Origin: an uncultured bacterium
GTDB lineage: Bacteria; Patescibacteriota; Minisyncoccia; Minisyncoccales; UBA5738
Assembly: GCA_903847095.1 (NCBI GenBank)
Contig: CAINCQ010000038.1
Location: 1 to 49,643, forward strand
Direction of reading: 5' to 3'
DNA length: 49,643 nt
Below the pieces are notes generated by a model. It was not told where the DNA came from and made no database searches. It saw only the letters and a program-made list of their open reading frames with translations. Made by a program: the position numbers and the translations under genes. Below are positions 13,288 through 23,136 of the stretch, in pieces (positions within the stretch are counted from its first letter, which is position 1; each line of letters begins with the position of its first letter).

Positions 13288-14301
13288 TTAAACCGTCGTG
13301 GTTAGCTTGATGATCTGGCTAAGAAAGGTGAAAATAAGCGCTCCAATCAGGGCAGATCCGGGTATCGTGAACAACCAGGCCCAAACAATGTTGAAAGTAA
13401 CATTCCAGCGCACGGCCGAAACGCGCTCGGACGCCCCCACTCCCGAAATGGCACCCGTGATCACGTGTGTCGTGCTTACTGGAATTCCCAAGTGCGTTGC
13501 CAAAAAAATACTTAAAGCGCTGGCAGTCTCGGCGCAAACTCCGTCAATCGGTTTCAATTTGGTGATCTTTTGGCCCATGGTCCTTACTATCCGCCAGCCT
13601 CCGCTTAACGTACCCATGGCTATGGACGCATGAGCGCAAAGGACTACCCATAACGGAATGGAAAATTCGCTGCTTAACCCGGAGGCAAAAAGCAATCCGG
13701 CGATAATACCCATGGTTTTTTGGGCATCGTTGCCCCCATGCCCAAGACTATAAAGCGCGGCGGAAAAAAGCTGCAAAACTCTGGACCATTTGTTGACGCC
13801 TTCGGGAGAGTGTTTAAAAGCGATCCACGCCGAAATCACTTTTAATATATAGCCCAGAATCAAGCCGATGGTCGGAGCCAAAATTATAAAAATAAGGGTT
13901 TTGATCCACCCTCCGGGAATGATCACGCCAAATCCACCGTTAACTACGGCCGCCCCGGCATATGCCCCGATCAGCGCATGCGAAGAGCTTGTCGGCAACC
14001 CGCGATGCCAGGTAAATAAATTCCAGCAAATCGCTCCAAGCAACCCGCAAAAGATCACAAAAATCGTTACGGTCCCTACATCGATCATTCCCGATCCAAT
14101 GGTTTTGGCAACCGCCGTACCGAACACCAAAAAAGCGATGAAATTAAAAAAAGCGGCCCAGACCACTGCTTGCTTCGGGGATAACACCCTGGTTGATACA
14201 ATCGTTGAAACGGAATTGGCGGCATCGTGCATGCCGTTCGTAAAATCAAAGATTAAAGCGATGAAAATAACGAAAATAGTGAATAAAATAATCGGTTCCA
14301 T
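13288..14301 (-). CDS. pit: inorganic phosphate transporter, PiT family
   Basis: A 337-aa polytopic membrane protein with the duplicated PiT signature: FDFTNGMHDAANSVSTIVSTR near the N-terminus and GHGGNDAQKTMGI near residue 190. About 10 transmembrane segments are visible. The length is short for E. coli PitA but normal for DUF47-linked PiT proteins. It imports phosphate, usually as a metal-phosphate complex, with H+ or Na+. The DUF47 gene lies 76 nt upstream on the same strand, the standard pairing for this family. Confidence 0.92.
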   Translation of the reverse strand: MEPIILFTIFVIFIALIFDFTNGMHDAANSVSTIVSTRVLSPKQAVVWAAFFNFIAFLVFGTAVAKTIGSGMIDVGTVTIFVIFCGLLGAICWNLFTWHRGLPTSSSHALIGAYAGAAVVNGGFGVIIPGGWIKTLIFIILAPTIGLILGYILKVISAWIAFKHSPEGVNKWSRVLQLFSAALYSLGHGGNDAQKTMGIIAGLLFASGLSSEFSIPLWVVLCAHASIAMGTLSGGWRIVRTMGQKITKLKPIDGVCAETASALSIFLATHLGIPVSTTHVITGAISGVGASERVSAVRWNVTFNIVWAWLFTIPGSALIGALIFTFLSQIIKLTTTV

Positions 14302-14377
14302 GATTACTGCGTTATTCTTACCGAGCCATGTCGTGCAAGATAAAGTTGATTACTGATTTACGATTACCGATAAATAA

Positions 14378-15019
14378 TTATTGGTTTTTGATCAAGATGG
14401 TTTCGAACATATTTCCCACATCCTCGCAACAATCAATGGCATTTTCCAAAGTTTCAAAAATTTCCTTGAGTTTTATTATTTCAATCACCTTTTCGCAATT
14501 AACCTGTGGCGCGTTCATCAAGGTGTTAAGGGCTTTCCGGTTTATCTCATCACCCGCATTTTCCAAATCATTAAGTTTTTTACAACGGTCGTGAAGCTGT
14601 TCATGGTATTTTCGCACGTTCTTAATCTCCTTTATCCCAAGGTAGATTTCCTGGATCGCCGACTGGATCACCCCCGAATAATCATTGATCGCTTGGACGA
14701 ACGGTTGCGGAATCTTGTAAATCACCATGCGGTTCACCGCCTTTTCCAGATGATCAATAATGTCGTCCAAATTCTGCCTCAGAAGATCGATGTCCTCCCC
14801 TTCCAAAGGAGTAATAAAATTCCGGCGTAAATTATCCATCACCTCGTGGCCCAGATCATCGGCCTCTTCCTCTAATTTTTTTAATCTGACCGAACATGCC
14901 TCCAATTTCTGCGGGTCTTCAAGTATCTGCCTTAAAAGCACTCCCGCTTCGTTCAATTTTTCGGCTTGTTTTTCGAACAACTGATAAAAAATTCCATCTT
15001 TGGGAAATAGACTGAACAT
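14378..15019 (-). CDS. DUF47/PhoU-like regulator of the PiT transporter
   Basis: An all-helical PhoU-like protein of 213 aa when started at ATG 15019 (MFSLFPKDGIFYQLFEKQ). The tracked GTG at 15058 would add 13 residues encoded inside the upstream terminator and is unlikely. The family resemblance lies in the N-terminal FSLFPKDGIFYQLFE, the acidic helix EEEADDLGHEVMDNLRRNFITPLEGEDI, and the matching second half. Such proteins partner with PiT transporters and probably gate uptake. No SD. Confidence 0.88.
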   Translation of the reverse strand: MFSLFPKDGIFYQLFEKQAEKLNEAGVLLRQILEDPQKLEACSVRLKKLEEEADDLGHEVMDNLRRNFITPLEGEDIDLLRQNLDDIIDHLEKAVNRMVIYKIPQPFVQAINDYSGVIQSAIQEIYLGIKEIKNVRKYHEQLHDRCKKLNDLENAGDEINRKALNTLMNAPQVNCEKVIEIIKLKEIFETLENAIDCCEDVGNMFETILIKNQ

Positions 15020-15058
15020 ATTTTTGCTTTTTTGGTTAATCGTTATTATTATGGGCAC

Positions 15059-15087
15059 AAAAAAAATGGCTCACGCCATTTTTTTTA
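15059..15087. terminator. terminator of the atp operon
   Basis: AAAAAATGGC pairs with GCCATTTTTT around TCAC or GTGA. It lies between atpC and the DUF47 gene and is active in either direction. Confidence 0.9.
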
Positions 15088-15169
15088 AAACCTCAACTAT
15101 TCAACCCGTCAGGTATTTAATTACTATAAAACACGTTTTTTTATCAAGCTTCATATTGGATCAAGCTAG

Positions 15170-15409
15170 TTAAAACCTCTTTGACAATATCACCATTTTC
15201 CCTTTTTCAAATTCCAATATCCCGCCTTCGATCTCGCGCGTAATGTCCTTATCGCTGGTCTTGATCGTAAGCTTGCCGGCTTTAAGAACCGAAATTATCG
15301 GCACGTGGTTTTCCAAAATCGAAATTTCCCCGCCCAAAGCCGGAGCGATCACTATTTTCGCTTCTATCTCCAACTCCAAACCTTTTGGGGTTAAAATTTC
15401 TACTTTCAT
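15170..15409 (-). CDS. atpC: ATP synthase epsilon subunit, beta-sandwich only
   Basis: A 79-aa epsilon subunit covering only the N-terminal beta-sandwich domain, with the family pattern (LTPKGLELEIEAKIVIAPALGGEISILENHVPII). The two C-terminal helices, about 45-50 residues in most bacteria, are missing. The stop is genuine in this sequence and 80 nt of non-coding DNA follow before the terminator. In other bacteria those helices inhibit ATP hydrolysis, so this enzyme probably lacks epsilon autoinhibition (inference). It is the last gene of the operon, 10 nt after atpD. Confidence 0.92.
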   Translation of the reverse strand: MKVEILTPKGLELEIEAKIVIAPALGGEISILENHVPIISVLKAGKLTIKTSDKDITREIEGGILEFEKGKMVILSKRF

Positions 15410-15419
15410 ACGGTGGTAT

Positions 15420-16891
<1,472 letters not shown>

Positions 16892-17770
16892 TTACTCTAA
16901 CACTTCTTTCGCCGACGATATTTCCGTGACTTCCCTGGTAATCATTTCCTGCCTCGCTTTATTGTAATCGAGCATCAACTCCGAAACGCGTTTCTTGGCG
17001 TTATCGGATGCGTTCCTCATCGCTACCATCCGCGCCGAATGTTCGGAAGCATTGCTTTCAAGAATGCACTGATAGATCAAGTATTCGACCAGCTGGGGTA
17101 TGATCTCGCGGGCAACGATCCCCAGGGACGGCTCCACAAGCGGCTCAGCCACATGTTTTTCCTCAATTGCTCCTTTGAAGAATTCCTTTAAAGATTCCCC
17201 GTCCAACGGCAAAAGCTGGATCATCCTCGGCTTCTGGGAAAAAGTCGACAAAAAATCGGTCCAAATGATATAAACTTTCTGGTATTCCCTTTCAATAAAA
17301 GCCCGGATGATGTAATCGGAGATCGGTTTAACCTCTTCAATCTCGCCGTAGTCGCCAATACCGAAAAAACTTTTCCCGATCTTTTCTTTTTTCTTTTTGA
17401 AATTCGCGGTGGACTTTTTACCGACGGAAAAGATTTCCACCTCTCCCTCTTCTTTCAACTTCTTGATCTTGGCATCAGCAAGCCGGGCAACATTCTGATT
17501 GAACGGCCCGCAAAATCCCCGGTCGGAAGCGATCACAACCGCCAAAATCTTCTTTACCTCGTCCTGGCGTAAAAATACGTCCTTTTGGGCTTTCAAAACG
17601 GGTTCCAGATGCTGGAGCAAGTGACCGACTTTTTGGGCGAAAGGCCGGGAATCCATAACGAATTTCTGCGATTTTTTCATCTTCAAAGCCGACAGCGTTT
17701 CCAGCGCGCCCGTGAGTTTCCTGATATTGGATACTGATTCGATCTTACGCCTAATTTCCTTAAGCTCCAT
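16892..17770 (-). CDS. atpG: ATP synthase gamma subunit
   Basis: A 292-aa central-stalk subunit of usual length. The N-terminal coiled-coil helix carries the family pattern (KEIRRKIESVSNIRKLTGALETLSALKM). The central domain has VIASDRGFCGPFNQNV, and the C-terminal helix has RMVAMRNASDNAKKRVSELMLDYNKARQ with the conserved N-x-A-R-Q-like motif. It couples ring rotation to the catalytic sites. The start overlaps the end of atpA by 11 nt, implying translational coupling. Confidence 0.96.
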   Translation of the reverse strand: MELKEIRRKIESVSNIRKLTGALETLSALKMKKSQKFVMDSRPFAQKVGHLLQHLEPVLKAQKDVFLRQDEVKKILAVVIASDRGFCGPFNQNVARLADAKIKKLKEEGEVEIFSVGKKSTANFKKKKEKIGKSFFGIGDYGEIEEVKPISDYIIRAFIEREYQKVYIIWTDFLSTFSQKPRMIQLLPLDGESLKEFFKGAIEEKHVAEPLVEPSLGIVAREIIPQLVEYLIYQCILESNASEHSARMVAMRNASDNAKKRVSELMLDYNKARQEMITREVTEISSAKEVLE

Positions 17771-19262
17771 AAGATTTTTTAACCCTTTTGATCACCTCTT
17801 CAAGTTCTCCTTCGGTTTTGGAATCCACCAGTTCTTTGTCGCGAATATTATCAAGGATCTCCAGCGAAGGCGCTTTCAGCTCCTCAATGAGATCAATTTT
17901 AAATTGCCGTATCTTCTCCAAAGGCAGATCGTCGAGATATCCCTTGGTTCCGGCGAAAATAACCGCGATTTCTTTTTCAAAAGACAAGGGTGCCAGATCT
18001 TCCTGTTTCAAAAGTTCCCTCATCCGCTTCCCGCGCTCCAGCATTTTCCGGGTTTGCGGATCCAATTCCTCGGTAAATTCGGAAAATCTTTCCAAATCCT
18101 GGAATTGCGCCAAATCCAGCTTGAGCGTTCCCGCGATCTTTTTCATTCCGGATACTTGCGCCTTTGAACCGACGCGAGACACCGAACGTCCGATATCAAG
18201 CGACGGCCTTTGCCCTTTGTAAAATAACGCGGAATCCAAAAAAATCTGACCATCGGTGATGGAAATGACATTGGTCGGAATATAACCGGAAATATCGCCC
18301 GCTTGCGTCTCAACGATCGGCAAAGCTGTGAGGGATCCGCCCCCTTTCTCTTTGGATAATTTAGCCGCCCGCTCCAGCAACCTAGAATGCAAATAAAAAA
18401 TATCGCCCGGATAAGCCTCGCGCCCCGGCGGCCTTCTCAAAACCAGGGAAATTTCACGCCACGCCCATGATTGCTTGGTAAGATCATCGTAAACGATAAC
18501 GGCGTCTTTTTTATTGTCACGGAAATATTCACCGATAGCGCAACCAGTGTAAGGAGCCAAATAAAGGAAGCTGGCCGGATCATCGGCGAACGCCGCCACC
18601 ACAATAGTATATTCCATCGCCCCCTTCTCTTCCAAGGCCTTAACCAGCCGTTTCAGTTTTGATTTTTTCTGGCCGCAAGCGACATAAACGCAAACCGGCC
18701 GGTTCTTTTCTTCCTTCTGGTTCAAAATCATATCGAGGGCAATAGCCGTTTTCCCGATACCACGATCGCCAAGGATCAGCTCCCGCTGGCCTCTCCCGAT
18801 CGGAATCAAAGCATCGATGGCTAAAATACCGGTATGAAGCGGTTTGTCCACGGGCGCTCTTTCGATGACCGAAGGAGCCAGCCTTTCGACCGGATAGCTG
18901 ATCTTGGATTCGATCTTGCCCTTGCCATCAAGAGGTCTTCCTAGCGGATCGACCACTCTTCCGATCAAACCTTCACCCACCGGAACAGACAGCGTTCTTT
19001 TGGTCCGCTTCACCACATCGCCCTCCTTGATCGCGTTTCCTTTGCCCAAAACTATGATACCGGTCTCGTATTCTTCCAAATTCAAAGCCAATCCGAAGAT
19101 CTGGCGCCCTTCAAATTCCACCAATTCGAAATTCTCGACATCCCTGAGGCCATTCGCCTTAACAACATTATCCCCGGATTCGATCACGGTTCCGATCTCG
19201 TCCATTTTAGGCTCGATCTCCTTTTCCTCTAATTGTCTTTTAAATTGTTCGATTTTATCCAT
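17760..19262 (-). CDS. atpA: ATP synthase alpha subunit
   Basis: A 500-aa non-catalytic nucleotide-binding subunit. The P-loop reads GDRGIGKT where GDRQTGKT is usual. RRPPGREAYPGDIFYLHSRLLERAAKL is the family signature, and the arginine finger lies in SVSRVGS. GQKKSKLKRL replaces the common GQKRSTVA. These substitutions keep the binding lysine and threonine, so nucleotide binding should be preserved. It follows atpH after 50 nt and overlaps atpG. Confidence 0.97.
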   Translation of the reverse strand: MDKIEQFKRQLEEKEIEPKMDEIGTVIESGDNVVKANGLRDVENFELVEFEGRQIFGLALNLEEYETGIIVLGKGNAIKEGDVVKRTKRTLSVPVGEGLIGRVVDPLGRPLDGKGKIESKISYPVERLAPSVIERAPVDKPLHTGILAIDALIPIGRGQRELILGDRGIGKTAIALDMILNQKEEKNRPVCVYVACGQKKSKLKRLVKALEEKGAMEYTIVVAAFADDPASFLYLAPYTGCAIGEYFRDNKKDAVIVYDDLTKQSWAWREISLVLRRPPGREAYPGDIFYLHSRLLERAAKLSKEKGGGSLTALPIVETQAGDISGYIPTNVISITDGQIFLDSALFYKGQRPSLDIGRSVSRVGSKAQVSGMKKIAGTLKLDLAQFQDLERFSEFTEELDPQTRKMLERGKRMRELLKQEDLAPLSFEKEIAVIFAGTKGYLDDLPLEKIRQFKIDLIEELKAPSLEILDNIRDKELVDSKTEGELEEVIKRVKKSYGA

Positions 19263-19312
19263 AGTACTGCTTGGGCTTGAAAGGAAGCATTCTTCCTTGG
19301 TCGCCGATGAAG

Positions 19313-19714
19313 TTAGATTTCTTCAAGCGAAATCCTTTTTAATTGATTCAAATATTTTTTTACCGACGCGTCGATCAGGTAGTCCTCGGTCCGGGCGACA
19401 AACCCGCCGATGATGGAATCGTCTATTTTCGATTCGATCTTCTTTCCCTTTCCCAAAGATGCTATCAATTTTTGACCCAGCATCTCTTTGGTCGCGCTAT
19501 CGGTTTCCCGCGCTAAAACAAGCGTTATTTTTTCGGCCTGCGCCAGGTATTTTTCCGCGGTTTCCAGGATCTTTGGCAAAAGATAATCCTTTTTTTTGCG
19601 CTTTAGCTGTTCCTGCAAACGGAGGATGATATTTTTTTTGGCGTTTTCGGACTGGCCTTTCGTAAGCAAAACCAGAACGCGGGCCCAAGTGGTGATGGTG
19701 GTTTTCGTTTTCAT
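19313..19714 (-). CDS. atpH: ATP synthase delta subunit, shortened
   Basis: At 133 aa it is about 40-45 residues shorter than typical delta. The C-terminal half is recognisable (LGQKLIASLGKGKKIESKIDDSIIGGFVARTEDYLIDASVKKYLNQLKR), matching the strand-turn region that ends most OSCP/delta proteins. The N-terminal helical domain that sits on top of the alpha subunits is reduced. The position between atpF and atpA confirms the call. The stator-to-F1 contact may be built differently (inference). Confidence 0.85.
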   Translation of the reverse strand: MKTKTTITTWARVLVLLTKGQSENAKKNIILRLQEQLKRKKKDYLLPKILETAEKYLAQAEKITLVLARETDSATKEMLGQKLIASLGKGKKIESKIDDSIIGGFVARTEDYLIDASVKKYLNQLKRISLEEI

Positions 19715-19731
19715 TGATTTTCCGAGTCTTT

Positions 19732-20217
19732 CTATCCCAATTCCTTGGCTAGTTTTTCGATGATTTTTTTATCCTTTTCCTTGTTTATCTCCTCTTTCAG
19801 TACTTTTTCGGCCAGGATAAAAGCGAGATCGATCGCCTCTTTGCCTTGCTGTTCCCGGGCCGCCGCCTTTTCCTGCTCGGCCGCAACCTTAGCGGCCGCC
19901 ATTATCCTGGCTTTCTCTTCCTCGGCTCCGGACAATATCATTTTAGCTTTTTCTTGGGATCGTTTCTCGGCCTTGACCATTATATCTTTGGCTTTTTGTT
20001 CCCCCTTCTCCCTAATCTCGTCGCCCAAGACCCTGATTTTTTGCAAGGATGTTTCGGCCTCCTCGGATTTTTTTATTCCTTCTTCGATCCTGGCCCTTCT
20101 TTCTTCGAGCATACCCAAAACAGGCTTATATAAAAACTTCTTTAAAAGCAGAAGAAGAATGAAAAAGTTCACGATCTCCGCTATTAATAAATACCAATTT
20201 ATTCCTAATCCTTCCAT
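19732..20217 (-). CDS. atpF: ATP synthase b subunit
   Basis: A 161-aa peripheral-stalk subunit. A single N-terminal transmembrane helix (about residues 5-27, INWYLLIAEIVNFFILLLLL) precedes a long charged coiled coil rich in E, K and A (about 35-155). The PVLGMLEERRARIEEGI segment is typical after the membrane helix. Only one b-type gene is present, so a homodimer is expected. It follows atpE by 32 nt and precedes atpH by 17 nt. Confidence 0.95.
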   Translation of the reverse strand: MEGLGINWYLLIAEIVNFFILLLLLKKFLYKPVLGMLEERRARIEEGIKKSEEAETSLQKIRVLGDEIREKGEQKAKDIMVKAEKRSQEKAKMILSGAEEEKARIMAAAKVAAEQEKAAAREQQGKEAIDLAFILAEKVLKEEINKEKDKKIIEKLAKELG

Positions 20218-20249
20218 AGCTTTTTTGATGTGAATCTTCGCTCCTTCGG

Positions 20250-20501
<252 letters not shown>

Positions 20502-20513
20502 TTATTTGACCTT

Positions 20514-20813
20514 TTATTTATTTGTTCGTTTATCGGAATTTTGGTCTTTATTGTCCTTGTCTTCTTTTATGTTGATTTGGTTTTTCTTTTCCAGGACCGG
20601 AAGGACGACATACCGCATTTCCAGGCCCGCTCCCGCAAAACCCATCACCACTCCCAATATCATGAATAATGGTTTGGTATCAAGCAATTTATCCAAATAT
20701 ACCCCCAAAACCAACAAACCCGCCATCGTCAACGCCACCATCAAACCCAATTGCATTCCCATTCCCAGGACATAAGCGAGTTTATCCCGTTGATCATCCA
20801 TGCTCCATTTCAA
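20514..20813 (-). CDS. AtpZ/AtpI-like membrane protein within the atp operon
   Basis: A protein of up to 99 aa with two transmembrane helices (about residues 12-34 and 44-66) separated by the GVYLDKLLDTKP loop, followed by a charged tail. This is the AtpZ/AtpI pattern; in other bacteria these help c-ring assembly or Mg2+/Ca2+ transport. The start may be the TTG at 20813 or, more likely, ATG at 20801, which overlaps the atpB stop. It lies after atpB rather than at the head of the operon, which is the usual place for atpI. Confidence 0.8.
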   Translation of the reverse strand: MKWSMDDQRDKLAYVLGMGMQLGLMVALTMAGLLVLGVYLDKLLDTKPLFMILGVVMGFAGAGLEMRYVVLPVLEKKNQINIKEDKDNKDQNSDKRTNK

Positions 20814-21513
20814 TGGTCGCTATCGAGTAAAACACCACGGTAAGGGTCGCGAACACCAGCGCCTGGATAAAAGTAACCAGCACTTCCAGCGCCAAAAAAG
20901 GCAAAGGCAGCAGATAAGCGCACAAACTCGAAATTATGATCAGAAGAACCTCACCGGCGAAAAGATTGCCGAACAACCTCATGGATAGCGAAATTACCTT
21001 GCTGAACTCGCCGACGAATTCCAGGATCCCGACGAAAAATTGGATCGGACTCTTGAAATTGAAAAATTTGCCCAAATATTTGCCCGCGCCCAAATGTTTT
21101 ATCGAGTAGTAATTCACCGAAACGATCGAAATGATCGCCAGCGCGATTGTGAAATTCAGATCGGAACTGGGCGACCGCAAGATCGGAAATACTCCCAAAC
21201 CGGGGATCAATTCCATCAAATTAACCGACCAGATCAGCAAGAACAGCGTCGCGGCCAGCGGAAAGATCTCATTGGTCTTTACGCCCGACCCGGTAATCGA
21301 GTCCACGAACCCCATCAGACTTTCAAGGATGAACTCAAAAAAATTCTGAACCCTGTTGGGAACCAAGCTAGGCTTCCGGAAAATAAAAGCCATGCTGACA
21401 ACAAGCATGGCGGTAATAACCAGAGTCCAAAAGAAGGTATTGGTAATCACCAACCCCCCGACTTGAAAAATCTCTTTAGCGGCAACCGATATTTCCTCCA
21501 TAAAATCATCCAT
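20794..21513 (-). CDS. atpB: ATP synthase a subunit
   Basis: A 239-aa membrane subunit with five to six helices. The essential arginine is in SMRLFGNLFAGE (about residue 176), and the last helix carries FIQALVFATLTVVFYSIA. With the c ring it forms the ion path. It is the first gene of the operon, with a TTGACA-17-TAAATT promoter 35 nt upstream. A second in-frame ATG four codons in is an alternative start. Confidence 0.96.
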   Translation of the reverse strand: MDDFMEEISVAAKEIFQVGGLVITNTFFWTLVITAMLVVSMAFIFRKPSLVPNRVQNFFEFILESLMGFVDSITGSGVKTNEIFPLAATLFLLIWSVNLMELIPGLGVFPILRSPSSDLNFTIALAIISIVSVNYYSIKHLGAGKYLGKFFNFKSPIQFFVGILEFVGEFSKVISLSMRLFGNLFAGEVLLIIISSLCAYLLPLPFLALEVLVTFIQALVFATLTVVFYSIATIEMEHG

Positions 21514-21548
21514 TCAAAAAAAGCAACACCCACTATGGGTTCAAGAAA

Positions 21549-21577
21549 AATTTACCTCTTTTCCCTTTTTTTGTCAA
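21549..21577 (-). promoter_or_regulatory. promoter of the atp operon
   Basis: TTGACA and TAAATT are separated by 17 nt on the minus strand, 35 nt before atpB. Confidence 0.7.
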
Positions 21578-21608
21578 TTTTACGGCTATATCGCTCACAA
21601 CCGACAAA

Positions 21609-21641
21609 AACTCCCGCAACGGCAAGAACGCTGCGGGATTG
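21609..21641 (-). terminator. second terminator after 21716-22372
   Basis: TCCCGCA pairs with TGCGGGA and is followed by GTTTTTG on the minus strand. With 21684-21706 it forms a tandem pair ahead of the atp promoter. Confidence 0.6.
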
Positions 21642-21683
21642 AAATTAAAATTGACTAGGATTGCTTTGGCAATTTCCTTGTAA

Positions 21684-21706
21684 CAAAAAAGAAGCGTTTG
21701 CTTCTC
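21684..21706 (-). terminator. terminator of 21716-22372
   Basis: AGAAGC pairs with GCTTCT around a 4-nt loop and is followed by TTTTTTG on the minus strand. Confidence 0.8.
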
Positions 21707-21715
21707 TCGGAGCGG

Positions 21716-22372
21716 TTAACCGCTCGTAAGAGTCGCAATATACACTTCTTTGCCCGGAGTATTCTCGCTGGTCCAGATGAACCAGTTATTTTCCGGATCT
21801 GTGCTGGTGGCGCTAACCGCCGCTATCGCCGCTTTGCTCCCGGTCATAACCAGGACCAAAGCGTAGCTGTGGTCATTTCCCAGGTCATCCCGGGTAATCA
21901 TGAAGCCGGCGCCGATCATATGGCGCGACCCCTGCGCATTCCCCCAAAAAGCGGTTTGCGTCGCCTCCATTGCTTTGGCAAATCCTATTTCCGCCTTATT
22001 GTTCTTTAAAGCGACCAGGAATTCGTCAAACTCGGCGCCGTTGGCCGCCCTCATGCTCCCCTTGGAGTATATATGGGCATTCGAGTCCGAGACCCTATCC
22101 TTAAGCAATTTTATTACCTGCTGCTCGGAATAGGACTGAACCTTGTCCGAAACATTGATCGTTCCGGGAACAACGATCCTTTCTTGGACTATCGTTACCT
22201 TTTTCTCTTCGCTAACGTTTGGCGGCGTCAGCTCTTTAGCAAGCTTCCCCGCCGTGTCTTCAACGGGCTGCTGCATTCGTGGCAGCACCACGGCCGCAAG
22301 GATCAGCAGTACTATTGCTACCGCGACATACATCAATGCTTTTTTCTGTCTTGCTTCCAATGAATCAAACAT
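21716..22372 (-). CDS. membrane-anchored extracytoplasmic protein, 218 aa
   Basis: Unrecognised. A basic N-terminus (LEARQKKALMY) precedes one transmembrane helix (about residues 12-30), then a proline- and charge-rich linker, and a predicted alpha/beta domain from about residue 70 to the end. The topology is N-in with the domain outside. AGGTGA lies 5 nt before the ATG, and an exact TTGACA-17-TATAAT promoter lies upstream, so strong expression is expected. Two tandem terminators follow. Substrate-binding or envelope function is possible but not shown. Confidence 0.7.
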   Translation of the reverse strand: MFDSLEARQKKALMYVAVAIVLLILAAVVLPRMQQPVEDTAGKLAKELTPPNVSEEKKVTIVQERIVVPGTINVSDKVQSYSEQQVIKLLKDRVSDSNAHIYSKGSMRAANGAEFDEFLVALKNNKAEIGFAKAMEATQTAFWGNAQGSRHMIGAGFMITRDDLGNDHSYALVLVMTGSKAAIAAVSATSTDPENNWFIWTSENTPGKEVYIATLTSG

Positions 22373-22441
22373 GAAATCACCTATTTCCCATTAATAATTG
22401 TCAATGCGCAGAAGTTGGAATTCCTTCTGTTTTCTGCCTTA

Positions 22442-22470
22442 ATTATACACCTTTTCTACCATTTTGTCAA
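22442..22470 (-). promoter_or_regulatory. exact-consensus promoter for 21716-22372
   Basis: TTGACA and TATAAT are separated by 17 nt on the minus strand. The palindrome GGGGCCTAGGCCCC (22478-22491) sits 7 bp upstream of the -35 box. Confidence 0.85.
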
Positions 22471-22477
22471 GTAAATT

Positions 22478-22491
22478 GGGGCCTAGGCCCC
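22478..22491. promoter_or_regulatory. 14-bp GC palindrome
   Basis: The perfect palindrome GGGGCCTAGGCCCC lies between the stop of the Mth938-like gene and the next promoter. It may be a weak terminator for the upstream gene or a protein-binding site; there is no clear T-run on the minus strand. Confidence 0.4.
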
Positions 22492-22527
22492 TTGGAAATT
22501 TTTATCGGGAAAAACCCTAAATCCTGT

Positions 22528-22869
22528 TTAGCAGGTTAAGTGGAACAAGCCTACCACCCGCTTCCCTTCCGCCGCGTTTTCGTTGAAAATCGAAACCGCC
22601 TTGCCGGTTTTATCGATAGCCAGGTTCAGTCCTTTTTCGATGATCGCTTTCGTCGCGTCTTCCGAAACATTGGCGATACCGTCGGCTCCCGTACCGATAA
22701 CGATGATCTCGGGATTTTGGCTGATCGCCAATTCAACATCGGGGATATCCACGGTATGGGATTTTTTCCTCTGCCAATTCACTACGGTCCCGTTCCAGAA
22801 TACCGCGATGTCCTTGCGATACTCCTTGCCATTAATGGCCATACAGCCGAATTCGTAATGGTTGACCAT
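22528..22869 (-). CDS. Mth938-like (DUF498/NDUFAF3-type) domain protein
   Basis: A protein of about 113 aa. The pattern matches the Mth938 family: YEFGCMAINGKEYRKDIAVFWNGTVVNWQRKKSH at the N-terminus, PEIIVIGTGADGIANVSEDATKAI in the middle, and the C-terminal AVSIFNENAAEGKRVVGLFHLTC. The family is small and its biochemical role is unclear; the mitochondrial relative is a complex I assembly factor. The tracked start (22893) lies in the MITE, so ATG 22869 (MVNHYEFG) is chosen. The MITE separates it from the nitroreductase upstream. Confidence 0.85.
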   Translation of the reverse strand: MVNHYEFGCMAINGKEYRKDIAVFWNGTVVNWQRKKSHTVDIPDVELAISQNPEIIVIGTGADGIANVSEDATKAIIEKGLNLAIDKTGKAVSIFNENAAEGKRVVGLFHLTC

Positions 22870-22874
22870 AAGAT

Positions 22875-23136
22875 TATTAGACCTACTGATCAAATATTTT
22901 CGTAGCGAAATTTCCAGATTTGAGCGACGCGGTAATCCGCAAGTCCCGAGTACCCCCGAGGGGCGAGCCGAATGAAGAACGAGGAGGCATACTTAAGTTA
23001 AGAACCTTGATCTCTCTATGCTCGATAAAGCATGTCGATGAATGATGAATTCGGCGTAGCCGGTTCCCGCGGGCACCGCTAATGCGGGGATAATATGGAA
23101 ATTGCAGTAGGAAATATTTGATCGGTAGGTCTATTA
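22875..23136. mobile_element. MITE-like element, long copy
   Basis: A 262-bp element bounded by TATTA at both ends. Terminal inverted repeats of about 24 bp are nearly perfect: GACCTACTGATCAAATATTT at the left and GACCTACCGATCAAATATTT as the reverse complement of the right end. The interior shares the segments GAACGAGGAGGCATACTTAA and AAATTGCAGTAGG with the 2941-3108 copy, plus about 95 bp that copy lacks. It supplies the stop codon of the nitroreductase gene and abuts the start of the Mth938-like gene. No coding capacity. Confidence 0.8.

Noticed and set aside
21040-21642. 200-aa plus-strand ORF
   Set aside because: Antisense to atpB and its promoter; composition is Arg/Gln/Asn-rich shadow.
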